Below, piece by piece: positions 1 to 12,094 of a stretch of DNA of 64,000 nucleotides (positions are counted from its first letter, which is position 1; each line of letters starts with the position of its first letter). The notes beneath the pieces are model-generated. The model was not told the origin of the DNA. It saw only the letters and a list, made by a program, of their open reading frames with translations, and did not search any database. This stretch comes from Platerodrilus igneus (Eukaryota; Arthropoda; Insecta; Coleoptera; Lycidae), in NCBI GenBank assembly GCA_036346225.1, contig JARFIW010000453.1:5084001-5148000 (forward strand), read 5' to 3'. Both the position numbers and the translations under genes were made by a program.

Positions 1-908
1 TTAACCTGTTTATCGAAGAGGCAATGAATACTGTCAAATGCAGAAAGACATTTGGAATTATTATGCAGGGATAAACAATTGATATACTTAGATTTGTAGA
101 TGATATATCGGTATTAGCATCTAACAACGAAGAACTAGGAGCGGTACTTAATGAAATGTAAACGGTACTACCCGAGAGATACGGTATACAAATTAACAAA
201 AATAAAACTAAAATACTACTATGCCAAGACTAGGAGAATAAATCTAAAACAAGCATACAAATAGGACGCGAGAACTTACAAGAGGTTAAGCAATTCTGCT
301 ACCTATGAAGTCAAATAACGCAGGAAGGAAAGAGCGCAAAAGGTAGAAAACAAAGATTAGCACAAGTCGTGCTACATTTAACAAGAAAACGCAATTACTG
401 CGTTCAAAGACATCAAACATAGAAATAAGGAAAAGATTGCTTAAACCATATGTGTAGAGCACAGCACTGTACGGCTGTGAAACCTGAACAGTAAGAGAAG
501 CGGACAAGAAAATGTGGTGCTACAGACGTATGATGAAGATATCATGGACAGACAAAGTTAAGACTAAAGAGCTACCAGAAATGGTAGAGGAAGAAAGATA
601 TATGTGGAGAACAGTAAAAAATAGGAGAGATAGGATGATAGGCTACATATTAAAGCATGTGGGGAATATATTAGAAACACAGATAGGAAAAAAGAGAGGT
701 AGAGATAGACCTAGGTTAGACTATTGCACACAGATAGTGAAAGATTTAGGCTGTGGGGATTTCAGGGAAATGTGTAGGCTAGCTCAGAATAGAAATCAAT
801 GGAGGTACGCGCCCAACCAGTCCCAAGATGGAAAAACTAATGACAAAAAAATAACTGTACTTAAACGTGATGATTATTATAAGCAACTACAGGCATTGGT
901 TGTGTAAT
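1..908 (+). pseudogene. RTE-like non-LTR retrotransposon, 3' half of reverse transcriptase ORF (relic)
   Basis: Frame 2 from the window edge reads as the palm of a LINE reverse transcriptase: an IEEAMNTV-like block, then RFVDDISVLAS (the catalytic F-x-DD motif) near position 90-120, then INKNKTKI and a Y-L-x-SQIT block. Several in-frame stops and frameshifts follow. The last 131 codons (512-907) are open and carry the C-terminal region with WRTVKNRRDRM, GRDRPRLDYCTQIVKD and LAQNRNQWR. This C-terminal pattern (an R-x-RPR-x-DY block followed by an A-x-NR-x-WR block) is typical of RTE-like elements. The element would reverse-transcribe its own RNA at a nicked target. The 5' part lies outside the window. 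A second copy at 30870-31740 gives the same alignment. Clade assignment is from motif memory only. Confidence 0.75.
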
Positions 909-3175
909 ATTCTCGAATAATGTTAATTGTGCGAAAGGATTTAATGGAAAAGTATTAATTCGGCAAATGTCTAAGTGTTGAGGGATCTTGACAGCCACAG
1001 GCTGCTTAACCCCCTTCACATATCACTGAATCTCGGTGAAATAGGGCATATAATTAGAAAACAATAGAAGGGGAATCGTGCTGTATATAGGCTGTTGCGG
1101 AAATTTCTGGGAATGTGTAGGCTAGCTCAGATCATAAATAAGGGAAGGTACGCGTCCAACTAGTTTCAAGACGGAAAATCTAATGACAAAAAAATAACTG
1201 TACTTAAACGTGATGATTATTATAAGCAACTACAGGCATTGGTTGTGTAATATTCTCGAATAATGTTAATTGTGCGAAAGGATTTAATGGAAAAGTATTA
1301 ATTCGGCAAATGTCTAAGTGTTGAGGGATCTTGACAGCTACAGGCTGCTTAACCCCCTTCACATATCACTGAATCTCGGTGAAATAGGGCATATAATTAG
1401 AAAACAATAGAAGGGAATCGTGCTGTATATAGGCTGTTGGGGAAATTTCTGGGAATGTGTAGGCTTGCTCAGAACATAAATAAGGGAAGGTACGCGTCCA
1501 ACTAGTTTCAAGACGGAAAATCTAATGACAAAAAAATAACTGTACTTAAACGTGATGATTATTATAAGCAACTACAGGCATTGGTTGTGTAATATTCTCG
1601 AATAATGTTAATTGTGCGAAAGGATTTAATGGAAAAGTATTAATTCGGCAAATGTCTAAGTGTTGAGGGATCTTGACAGCTACAGGCTGCTTAACCCCCT
1701 TCACATATCACTGAATCTCGGTGAAATAGGGCATATAATTAGAAAACAATAGAAGGGGAATCGTGCTGTATATAGGCTGTTGGGGAAATTTCTGGGAATG
1801 TGTAGGCTAGCTCAGAACATAAATAAGGGAAGGTACGCGTCCAACTAGTTTCAAGACGGAAAATCTAATGACAAAAAAATAACTGTACTTAAACGTGATG
1901 ATTATTATAAGCAACTACAGGCATTGGTTGTGTAATATTCTCGAATAATGTTAATTGTGCGAAAGGATTTAATGGAAAAGTATTAATTCGGCAAATGTCT
2001 AAGTGTTGAGGGATCTTGACAGCTACAGGCTGCTTAACCCCCTTCACATATCACTGAATCTCGGTGAAATAGGGCATATAATTAGAAAACAATAGAAGGG
2101 GAATCGTGCTGTATATAGGCTGTTGGGGAAATTTCTGGGAATGTGTAGGCTTGCTCAGAACATAAATAAGGAAGGTACGCGTCCAACTAGTTTCAAGACG
2201 GAAAATCTAATGACAAAAAAATAACTGTACTTAAACGTGATGATTATTATAAGCAACTACAGGCATTGGTTGTGTAATATTCTCGAATAATGTTAATTGT
2301 GCGAAAGGATTTAATGGAAAAGTATTAATTCGGCAAATGTCTAAGTGTTGAGGGATCTTGACAGCTACAGGCTGCTTAACCCCCTTCACATATCACTGAA
2401 TCTCGGTGAAATAGGGCATATAATTAGAAAACAATAGAAGGGGAATCGTGCTGTATATAGGCTGTTGGGGAAATTTCTGGGAATGTGTAGGCTTGCTCAG
2501 AACATAAATAAGGGAAGGTACGCGTCCAACTAGTTTCAAGACGGAAAATCTAATGACAAAAAAATAACTGTACTTAAACGTGATGATTATTATAAGCAAC
2601 TACAGGCATTGGTTGTGTAATATTCTCGAATAATGTTAATTGTGCGAAAGGATTTAATGGAAAAGTATTAATTCGGCAAATGTCTAAGTGTTGAGGGATC
2701 TCGACAGCCACAGGCTGCTTAACCCCCTTCACATATCACTGAATCTCGGTGAAATAGGGCATATAATTAGAAAACAATAGAAGGGGAATCGTGCTGTATA
2801 TAGGCTGTTGGGGAAATTTCTGAGAATGTGTAGGCTTGCTCAGAACATAAATAAGGGAAGATACGCGTCCAACTAGTTTCAAGACAGAAAATCTAATGAC
2901 AAAAAAATAAGTGCACTTAATTTGATGTTTATTGTAAACAACTACAGGTGTTGGTTGTGAAATTTTTTCAACTAATGTCGATTGTGCGAAATGATGTATT
3001 GGAAAAACTATTAATTCGACAAATGTTCAAATGCTGGGAGAACTTGGCAGCCGCAGTCTGCTTACCCCCTTCACAAACCATAGAAGGTGACCGAACTGCA
3101 TCTAACAAGAAAGAACAGTGGAATGTTCAAAGACAGCAAACATAGAGACAAGAAGAAAATTGTTCAAAGCAGTGA
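842..3175 (+). repeat. Tandem array of ~343-bp units derived from the RTE-like element's 3' end
   Basis: The string GACAAAAAAATAACTG recurs at 842, 1185, 1527, 1870, 2212 and 2555, and in altered form at 2899, giving periods of 342-344 bp. Six units are nearly identical; the seventh is diverged and runs out near 3175. Each unit ends in GGTACGCGTCCAAC..CAAGACGG, which is the same sequence that ends the RTE coding region at 775-842. The array therefore seems to have grown from the element's own tail plus downstream sequence. A related single unit lies at 32141-32494. Short open frames on the minus strand repeat with the array and are not genes. Confidence 0.92.
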
Positions 3176-3954
3176 AATTTCGATCATTATGCAAATGTTT
3201 AATATTCTGCCATTTAGAACTACAGGAACCCACTTCCGCAGTTGACCGATGCATCCTTATTTTGTTACGGGATCCCTTTTGGGCACTTACAAATTGAAGA
3301 CCTTAATGTTTCAAACATCTGTAACATATTTACCTAACTCCAAACGTCCAGAATCATATACACTCGACGATGCTATGAATGCGTTACTAAAAGGGTGATA
3401 TGAAAAGGCCACACGTTGAGGTGCCACTAAAAAAGTGCTATGTCAAGACCGCAATGAGAGCGTTGTTGAAAGGGTGATATGATGCAGATACAGTAATTTG
3501 TAAACTTGAAATTGTTCAGTTACCTTCATTTTTAATTTAGCTTGACTAGCTCAGTGGAATTGAAGCCGTTTTTAAAATGAAATCAGACACAGCAATATTA
3601 CAAAGCATTTATACAGTCTGAAATATTTTCTCTCATACAAAAGCATTTTCAACATTTCTAAGTAATTGTTATATAAAAAAACAATTGTTCGTTACCTTAT
3701 TTTAAATTTACAGAATTTAACTTAATTCTTTTGAGGATGGTTTACGTGGTTATGATTATTTCAACGCTTGTAAGATTTGTTTTGGGCAGAAAAAATTCTT
3801 GACAGATAATCTATAAAAAGGTCAGAGTATTTCGAACTCTGAATACCAATTTTCCTGGTAAAAAATCCTTTACACAAAAAGAAATTATTAGGACTATCTT
3901 AAACTAGATAAAAATACTCTAATATCATTTAAAATAAATCTAAAACTAATACTT
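3176..3954. other. No gene seen; short imperfect direct repeat
   Basis: AT-rich sequence. The only structure I see is an imperfect repeat of about 80 bp near 3365-3485, in which GCGTTACTAAAAGGGTGATATGA is echoed by GCGTTGTTGAAAGGGTGATATGA. Confidence 0.4.
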
Positions 3955-5090
3955 ACAGAATGCTGATTTCCAACTATTTGATGTAGATACTTCACATTTA
4001 TTTTTACAAGATGATCTTAACGATTTAGTGCGGGATTCTAAATTTATCAGAAACTCAAGCCGAACTGTTGGGATCCAAGATGCAAGGAATGTATTGCAGA
4101 GTGGCACGCATATTTCCACATGTTGGAGATGTAAACAAAATTTTACGAATTTTTTACATCGCGTGATCAGTCGGTGTACTGAGTATGTTCCTGGACTAAT
4201 GGGATGCATTAGCATGTAAATACAAAACTAATGAGTGGCGACTATTTATTAATTCATCTACTCTAAGCTTGAAGGGAGTTCTCCTTCACAATGGAAATTC
4301 GCACTCCTCTGATTCTATTCCCCACGCAGCACATATGAAGGAAAACTATGAGAATATGACAATTTTGCTTGAAAAAAGTTAAGTATACATAACATGGATG
4401 GAGCGTATGTGGTGATCTTAGTACTTTTGTTGGGAATGCAACTGGATTACACCAAGTACTGCTGTTTTTTCTGCGAATAGGACAGTAGAGCAAAGGATAA
4501 ACACTACTTAGTAAAAGACTGGAAAATGAGAGAAAATCGTGTTGCTGGAGGAAAAAATGTTACAAATTCTCCTTTCGTCGATAAAAAGAAAGTTTTGTTA
4601 TCGCATCTGCACATAAAACTGGGACTGGTGAAAAGCTTTGTCATGGCTTTAAATACGGATGTGGAGAGTGAAGCAAAAATAAAAGAAAGAATTTTTATTG
4701 TTCGATACATCATCAAGGACAATGTATTCGATTCGAAACTCACAGAAATAGAGGCTCCTGCGCAGGTATAAAGGTGTGTTTCAATTTCTTGAGTAACACA
4801 AAGGCAAAAATTACGAACAAATTGTAAATCTTTTAATTTACACATACGGGGATATGGGTTGCAATATCTCTTTCAAGATTTATTTTATCCACTCGCATTT
4901 GGATTTTTTGCCCGCAAACCTAGAGTCTGTGAGTGACGAACGTGGTGATGAGTTGTACCAAGACGTTATGTATTGTGAAAACCGATACCAAGGTAAATGG
5001 AGTCCCACAATTATTGTTGGAACCTAATCAGGGATGCTCCCTACAAACGAAAATGACATGCAAAAACATTTTGAGATTCGGTAGTGGCGG
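3955..5090 (+). pseudogene. Pseudogene of a multicopy, probably transposon-derived protein family
   Basis: Reading across frames recovers, in order, blocks that I know from a large family of uncharacterised, high-copy arthropod and cnidarian proteins: a DDLNDLVRD start, L-S-x-x-QAELLGSK, NEWRLFINSS followed by LKGVLLHNGN (about 4225-4300), HAAHMKENYENM, then CGDL, HLHIKLGLVKSFV (about 4603-4640), and near the end HSHLDFLPANL, SDERGDE and ENRYQGKWSP (about 4885-5005). At least four frame changes and several stops separate the blocks, so it is dead. The 81-codon open stretch at 4526-4771 is only one piece. The family's function is not established as far as I know. Its copy number, conserved acidic residues and Cys pairs suggest a transposase or other mobile-element protein, which is inference. 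Confidence 0.7.
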
Positions 5091-6832
5091 TGCATGAATA
5101 ATAATTTGTATTATAACAACTATGTATCCATCACATAATACAACGTTCCACTATAAAAATATGCCTAATCTTTGACTGTAGGGTGATAGAAAAATTCTGT
5201 TAACAGATTCGTTTTCAGCGGGAAAAATCCTATAAGAAGCATTGATTGTACATTAGGAAACGAAAAAATAATACAATTTGTTGTTCAGTGTAATTAATAT
5301 TATCAGAGAACATGCTGCTGCCTTAAATTTTGAAGTATATTTGCTGATATACATATTTTACGTGATTTACAATGGAGAACTAACTCTTTATATGTTTTAT
5401 GCGAACATCTGGCCAATGTCAGTCAGCATTATTTCGGTTCTGACTCACCCCATAACGCACTTCATTATGTTTAAGTGGATCAAAGGTTTGATCGCATATC
5501 CACATGCTCCTTATCCTTTTAAATTCTAGCGTGAGATCAAGAAGTAAAAGTGTTCTGTCACTCTGTCGTATTAAAGGGCTTATTTCGTGGAGAGTAAGTA
5601 GAAGCAGCTGCCTAACAGCTGCAACTAACACAGTTCTCTTATCGGAACAGCATTCAAGTTCTTTCATCACAGTTTAAAAAGGTTAAGGCTAAACATATGT
5701 TCATTTCTTAACAGTATGCTCTTTACGCTCAATAAATTACATTTCTTTAGCCTAGCTGTGGGTGTATGCTTTATGGTTTTGGATATATGAATACTTTATT
5801 GGGTCATCTATAATTTATGCCATTTCCAGTTTTAAATTAATTTTTTAAATTAACTAATGTTGGTTTAATAATAGAATTATCCTGATATGTGATAGTTTGT
5901 AACTAACTAATCTGTCAATATTATGTATACTTTCATTTTTAGAAGTGTATTCGCGTCTCATTATAGAGTAGGTCAAACTGGTGCAATATTTGAGTAAGCA
6001 GATTGATACTGCAAGGCTCAGAGAACTATTTGATATCTATCTTTTCTGTAATTTTAAACAAGATTAGATAGCTATATTGGACATAAATTGAATTAAGTTG
6101 AATATTTTACACCGCTTTTGACATGGAAATTAGGTATGCTATTTACCAAATAGTATTGCAGGCTCTGTCAACGGAAATTTTTTAATTGATTACGAAATTA
6201 TGTAACAATATTTAAATTCGACACGTTTTTTTCATGGGGTTGACAAAACCTTTAAGCAAACATAAATCACATTATTTATATTTAGAAATAAGTATCTCTT
6301 ATTTGACTGGAAAATTCAAAATCCGTTTTATCGTGTATTTCTAATATCCTCTATAACAAGCTTGGGCAAATGATTGCTTGCATCAAAACTTTATCCGGCT
6401 TGCAAAGCATTTTATAAATTGTGTGTTCTGCAAAAATTTAATGCTGTGTAGAATTTATTGAAATTAAATAAGTTACACGCGATAGGAATTTATACAGTTT
6501 AATGATCTTTAATATGTAATTCTAATCACATTTAGCTAAGAAAAAATTGCATGATTTGTTGATTCAACGTTATATCCTTTTGTATATGTAAATAGGGTAA
6601 TTGCACTGGTTAACCGATCGGCACTGGTTCTCCACCATCTTGAGATTTGAGACAACATAATAAGTGAAATATTCCTTGTACTGTAAAAGTTACCATTGTA
6701 CCCATTTTCGATACTTCTGATTCAGAATGGTTCGCAGAGCGGTAACCGTCAAGTTTCTTGCCCATGATCAATTTAATTACCATCTATCACCAGGCTAGGA
6801 AATAGTAATTTATTTTATTTTAAATGCATTAG

Positions 6833-6833
<1 letters not shown>
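5091..6833. other. No gene seen
   Basis: AT-rich sequence without recognisable coding similarity. The open frames at 5278-5529 and 5419-5670 overlap on opposite strands and match nothing I know. Confidence 0.4.

Positions 6834-6888
<55 letters not shown>
6834..6888. repeat. (TA)n microsatellite
   Basis: About 55 bp of uninterrupted TA dinucleotides directly abutting the left LTR of the element at 6889-14174. This tract and the one at 14175 are probably the two halves of the target. Confidence 0.95.
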
Positions 6889-6890
<2 letters not shown>

Positions 6891-8915
6891 CCGTGGATTC
6901 CTCAGGGAATCTCAGTAGATTCGAAAATTATATTTATTTTCCAAAACTCGAAAATAAATTTAAGACAAAAAAAAATTTAATAAAAAAATTAATCTCTTAC
7001 CCAGATTCCTCTCTTCCTCGGTTGAATTGTTTTCTTCAACTGCTTCCGGCTAGCTCAGTTGGACCTTCTCTTGGAGACCTAGATTCACTCTCATATTCTC
7101 TCTCTAAATGCACTCTCTAAAAAAAAACCCACAAAATAATACAACAATCATACAATATCTATTTTCCACTATTTACAAATAAAACTTCAAAATTATTTAC
7201 ATCTCAGTGGTCAAGTTACGCCTCAATAAATTCTATTTCGTAAAATCCAGAATTTTAACTAGTAAAATCAAACACATTAAACGTAACCTGAGTAAATGGG
7301 CCCTGAATAATACCTTATCTTTCTTTCTGTATTTATAATTAATTTCAATTAGGAAACTCTGGAGTATGGTGAGCTCATGATAACCCAGTTAATTATGATT
7401 AATGTATGCTCTTTACTTGGCATATTCTTATTACAAACACAACAAAAACCCATGTACTCATAACAAAAAAATATTTAAATTCCTGAGAAACATTCATCAG
7501 CTTTATATACACCTTTAGCTTTATAGTTAAATACCACAATAAAAGTTAGTTATACGTATTACTTTCAATACTCCAAATAATGTAAAATACCATCATAGTT
7601 CACTCTCCCCATCACAATAACTTTCATAGTTTATCAACAACAACAAATTCTAAAGCGTTACCTGGAATTTCTTGAAGATCCCTGCTCCGTTGATGATGCC
7701 ATTGAGTTGTTTCGGGGTACTACTCTGCTCTCGCCTCCAGATATTAGTAGTTGAACACCCTCTAAGTTATGCTGCAATGCTGTTCATACACGATACATCC
7801 AACTCCAAATCCAATTATAACTCTTCTTTGATAATTGTTTAATTTAATTCACGTTACATAACGTCACTACACGAGCTTGTTAAGAAAGATATATAAGTTG
7901 TACCTCAATAAAATTAAGACTCGGCACTATCCGCGTACAAATTATGAGGCTAACACCGTACGATTTAATTTAAAATAATTTTCAATACTTACAAGCTCGT
8001 GGTAACTTCGGTACGTAGTCTGAAGAGATCAAAATACTAAGGCTTTTATTATATTTTTAAAAAGTATTTATACCATTTACGATGCCACCTCTCGGCCGCA
8101 TTTCACCCGAAGTCCTTCATTTACAATAATATTTCTTAAAATTTTGGGTTCAACCGCCTTCTAAATCCTTGAAATTCAGCGCGTCGTTACGATATTTTCT
8201 GAAAAATGAACACTCAACATTCCCGTGTTTGTCTGATTTAGAACTAACGATATCGACCAATAGTCTATGTATTGACGTCTTACAAATCCCGCCTATATTA
8301 ACGTTGTCCCTTGCTTATGCATATTCTACGTCTCTTTCTAACCTTGTTTGAGTGGTAGAAATCGATATTCCTGTCCATCTGCTATCTAGCCTCACGTGGA
8401 CTAGCATACGTGCTTTAAATAACCCCTTATTAGTGTTTAATGCGAAAACATCCGACCGTTTGTACAATCTACCTAGAATTTTGAGCTTTATCTACAAAAA
8501 TAAGGAGAAGTTGACATTTACAAAACCTGCAGGTGTTCAATTTTAACGAAAGTTTTAAATAACATTTCTAGGAGCTTCTTTTCGAAGTATTTTATATCCA
8601 ACGGCTGTTTATATGTTAGCAACGCGTTTCACCTTGGTATTATTGATTTTTCATGCTTTTTGCATATTATACGTAAATAACCGTTCAATTAAACTCAATT
8701 AAATTAATAAATTAATTGCATTGACTTCTACAATTTATTTTCTTTGCAAACCTATTAAATTCTTAATCCCTAATTATAAAATAATGGTAATACTTGATAC
8801 TTTAAATTGAATAAACGAGATAAATTTCGCACGTAAATTTTGGTTGTTTTCTTTATACAGGGTGTTTTGAAATTACTTTGTTTATACGTAGATTTAGCCT
8901 TTTAAAACCACTACA
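6889..8915 (-). repeat. 3' LTR of the pol-less LTR retrotransposon (left copy)
   Basis: 2027 bp, from TGCCGTGG after the TA tract to CCACTACA. It aligns along its length with 12095-14174. Toward the right end it contains TATACAGGGTGT, a string also seen in the MITE-like DNA near 24195-24610. Confidence 0.88.
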
Positions 8916-8932
8916 TTATCCCCCTATTTCAA
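8916..8932 (-). promoter_or_regulatory. Polypurine tract, plus-strand primer
   Basis: On the minus strand GAAATAGGGGGATAA directly precedes the TG that opens the 3' LTR. This is the expected position and composition for the primer of second-strand synthesis. Confidence 0.65.
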
Positions 8933-8954
8933 TTCTAAGAAAAACCCTTCCCGG

Positions 8955-9524
8955 TTTTTCTGAATTTAAATACCTACATTCTAATTTAATCTTATCTGCT
9001 ACTTCTATACACCTATCTACTCACCTAACACTACCTATGCCTATTTATCCAACCTATCACTACTTATCTACCTCTTTCTATCTATTTCTACACCTATCTC
9101 TACTTATTTCTATCTATCTACGCCTATCTTTATTTCTAATTACTTATTCACATCTATCACTATCTTTTATCTAACTATTTCTATCTATTATTAACTCTTC
9201 ACCCTCTTATTTTCATCTTTTTTTCCTCTTTTCATTTCACCCCTTTAGTACTTTATTGACTCTTTACGTACCTCTCGTGTACTTTTCTCTTCACCTTGAC
9301 ATCTTTTAACCCTACCCACTATCACTATCTATTACTTATCCTATGTATCCTACCTAATTCTATACCTATATCTAACTATTTCCCATATTTATCCTATTTC
9401 TAATCTTATTTTCTATAAACCCTTACTTCTACTTTTCTATATACACCTATCTCTATCCCTATCTATTTAAATTTTACTCTATTATACACCTATCTCTATA
9501 TTTTGTTCATCAAGTTTCCTTTTC
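8955..9524 (-). repeat. Purine-rich low-complexity tract inside the LTR retrotransposon
   Basis: The plus strand is a degenerate CTATCTCTACTTATTT-type pyrimidine tract, so the element's sense strand is GATAGA/GAAATA rich. It occupies the place where pol should continue after protease. No coding similarity was seen. It may be expanded simple sequence that replaced pol. Confidence 0.6.
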
Positions 9525-9724
9525 TTATTTAAATCTGACTCTTTTCTTAATCCTCCAAGTCTTTCTCCTAACCATCCTAATACTCTTCATCCCTATTTCT
9601 CCTCCTTCTATTTCTATACTTATCATCTCTGTTACTTCACATAAAATAAACTTATCCCTATTATCCTGTTTCTTAAATATTTCTTCTTCTTCAGTACCTA
9701 TACTTGTCTGTTTCTCATTCATTA

Positions 9725-10593
9725 TTATTTCTTTTTCTGTGGACAACCAAACGATACTACTTCAACATCTCTATCTTTCCCCTCTATACAAAACTTTTTC
9801 TCTCTTCTAGACCCTCTATCTACAATATTCATTTCACAAAAATCTTTTAAATTCAAATTCAAATTACCAAAATTGTCTTTGCCCCTTAACTCACTTATGC
9901 CTACTTTTACTTCTTGTGTGTCACATAATGCTATTTTTACTTCTATCTTTCTTAATTCTGACTCGTTATCCACTATTAATGCTGCGCCTGACTCTACCTC
10001 TACTTGTTCAGCCTCTTCTTTCACTATTCCTTGTAGCTCATCTAACATTTCCTCACTATATTCCCCTGAGTCGATCTTTCTCACTTCTTCATCATCTCCC
10101 TCTATACTATTAATACATAACCCCATGCCATCTTCTGTGACATCATAACTTGCCTTCCAGGGCAATATCCTATCCCTAATCCTAACTATTTTCCTCTCCA
10201 TATCTATTATAACCCCTAACTTCATCATGCAATCGACCCCTAATATCCCTTTAAACTTTAACCCAGGTACAATTGTAAATTCTTGTTCACAGCTTACTGA
10301 ACCTAACTCTACTTTCAAAATAACCACGTTATTTACAACATTAAATCGTTTTTTATTCGGCCAACCAGGTGACTTCTTTTTATTGGCATTATCCTGTCAC
10401 ACACTTTATTTTTATTTTCATTGACGAATTCCTCCGATACCAAACTCGCCTCAGCTCCTGAATCCAATAATGCTCCTAAATTTTTCTCAAAAATTTTAAT
10501 TTCAATTATGGGCAAACAAAATTTTTCTACTATTTCTGGCTCAATTTCTTCTTCTATTTTCAAAAATTCCCTAGGATGTTCATATTTGTACAC
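9725..10593 (-). pseudogene. Retropepsin-type aspartic protease of the LTR retrotransposon, one frameshift
   Basis: The frame from 10593 carries LLDSGAEASLVS, the D-S/T-G-A active-site motif of a retroviral-type aspartic protease, about 40 codons in. It then stops near 10333. The next frame (10327 leftward) continues the fold, with ILGVDCMMKLG-x-x-IDME matching the conserved ILG-D block near the protease C terminus. The break falls in a run of A on the sense strand, so a one-base indel probably separates the two. The enzyme would process gag. After the ILG-D block the frame becomes acidic and Lys-rich, with no RT motif, and ends at 9725. A further open piece at 9525-9746 (rich in E and K) is in another frame and is not recognised. 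Confidence 0.72.
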
Positions 10594-10619
10594 AGTGATG
10601 TCTAGTGGTTTGTCCTGCT

Positions 10620-11949
10620 TTAAAAATCCTGTCCTGTTCTGTTTTCCCTACTCGGTTCTGGTCTAGCTGTCACTTCAGCGTATGTCCTAGGCGTCTCCAA
10701 TCTGTCCGTGTTTGTATTTGAAGTCCTCCTCATGTCTGGTGAACTGTTCTGTCTTGTAGGTTCCGGTCTCGGTGCAGGTCCTCTTCCTACACTGTTGCTC
10801 CTATACAATGGCCGTTGCGGTTCCCAATTTTGTCGCTGATACGTAAAATTGTTCCCCCGTCTTGCATAATTGTCCCGTCTGTTGTCGAACCTAACCGTGT
10901 TTACCTGTCTTTCCCTACGTTCCCGAGGTCGTCCACTGCTTACGTCGTCATACCTCTGCAGGTACTCCAGAAACATTTCTCTGTCCACAATGTTTTGTAG
11001 TGCTACGTGCTGTCTCACTTCAACCTCAAAATGCCTCGACAAGTATTTTATGATCTGTCGGTCCGTCAGTGGTGGGTTCAGTTGTTTCGCTATGCTATAC
11101 TTTCGTATAGCATATTGCTCCGTACTTCCTAAAAATTCTCCTTTAAATTTACCCGTACTCAAATCGTCTCGTATCTGGTCTTGTCTGTGGTCACTCCAAT
11201 AATGTTTCAAAAATCTGTCCTCAAAGTCCGTGTAGGTGTCAATTTCCTGTCCTATTAAATTGTACCAAGCTTCAGCAGGGTCTTTTAGTAAAGCTTTTAC
11301 AACATTTAACTTCGCCTGTTCATCGTACAAATTACTTATTAAACCTCTAATATTGTTAATGAATATTTGCGGGTTTACCCTACTATCCCCATAAAATTTC
11401 ATCTGTTGCTCTAAAGACACTTTACCTGTTACAAACCTTGGACCATCCCCTATTAAAGTCGCTACATTCTGTTTAATCCCGGTCACTTCTCTCTCAACCC
11501 GACCTAACTGATCCTTACACGAGTCCGTTACCTCCGTCATTTTAGCATTAATCTCGTCCTCACAGAAAATCCTTACTTCAGTCCTTAGTTGTCCCATTTC
11601 CTGATTTAAACCTCTAATATCACGCTGATTTTTATCTACCCTATTTTCAACTTCCCCTATTTTTTACCGTCAAACTATTTTTAAATTCTGAAAATTCTCT
11701 CATCGAATTATCGATTTTCAAACTAATTTGCTCAAACTTTTTGTTCGATTCGTCTCTAACCCCGCTTAACGTCTCATTCATTCTTTCAAGCATCTTCATG
11801 ATCATTTCGTTTCCTTGATCCCCTGATTCCGTCCTCGACTGATCCCTACTACCTCCAGCTTCCTCCATTTTCGAATTTTTATCACACAAGGCACTATCGT
11901 CACTTCCAATTTCCACTCCTTGACTTCTTAACCACTTCTTTCTCTGCAT
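10620..11949 (-). pseudogene. Gag polyprotein of a Ty3/gypsy-like LTR retrotransposon, one frameshift
   Basis: The first 100 codons (11949-11647) are polar with a predicted coiled-coil-like pattern (EMIMKMLERMNETL, KKFEQISLKID). A one-base shift in an A-run near 11663 leads into the 325-codon frame 11597-10620. This contains the capsid-type region WYNLIGQEIDTYTDFEDRFL followed by a YWSDHRQDQIRDDL block, which resembles Retrotrans_gag proteins. The C terminus is Arg/Asn/Gln/Pro rich with RRERRERQ, RRDNYARRGNN and RPEPTRQ. There is no CCHC zinc knuckle, so the basic tail may bind RNA instead. Role: structural particle protein. The gag stop lies in GATTTTTAA, and the protease frame is -1 relative to gag across that T5 run, so expression by -1 slippage is possible. 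Confidence 0.8.
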
Positions 11950-12069
11950 ACGTTCAAATCACACCCACACACACTCACAATATTCTTAAATTTATATAAA
12001 ACACAGACTTTCTCTCTCAGATCGCCAGTTTCCTGGAATAAAATTGTTAAAATTCTATCTGGAACTCGA

Positions 12070-12089
12070 GCCTCACTTTTGGGTCGCCA
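12070..12089 (-). promoter_or_regulatory. Candidate tRNA primer-binding site
   Basis: On the element's sense strand TGGCGACCCAAAAGTGAGGC begins five bases after the end of the 5' LTR. The TGG start (complement of tRNA CCA) and the position fit a primer-binding site. I could not match it to a particular tRNA. Confidence 0.55.
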
Positions 12090-12094
12090 TAAAT

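Noticed and set aside
1359..2599. Repeated minus-strand frames of 68-70 codons
   Set aside because: Same frame repeated with each 343-bp unit, antisense to the RTE-derived tail.
842..3175. CRISPR-like array
   Set aside because: Units are 343 bp with no spacer-repeat alternation, and the genome is eukaryotic.
7045..7065. TAGCTCAGTTGG, a perfect tRNA A-box string in the long LTRs (also at 12256)
   Set aside because: No B box or acceptor stem at the proper distance; probably chance.
6833..7120. 95-codon frame starting in TA repeat
   Set aside because: The start is (TA)n translated as Tyr-Ile repeats, and the rest lies in the LTR antisense.
9873..11202. Plus-strand frames opposite gag and protease
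   Set aside because: Shadows of the minus-strand gag-pro reading frames, which carry the recognisable motifs.
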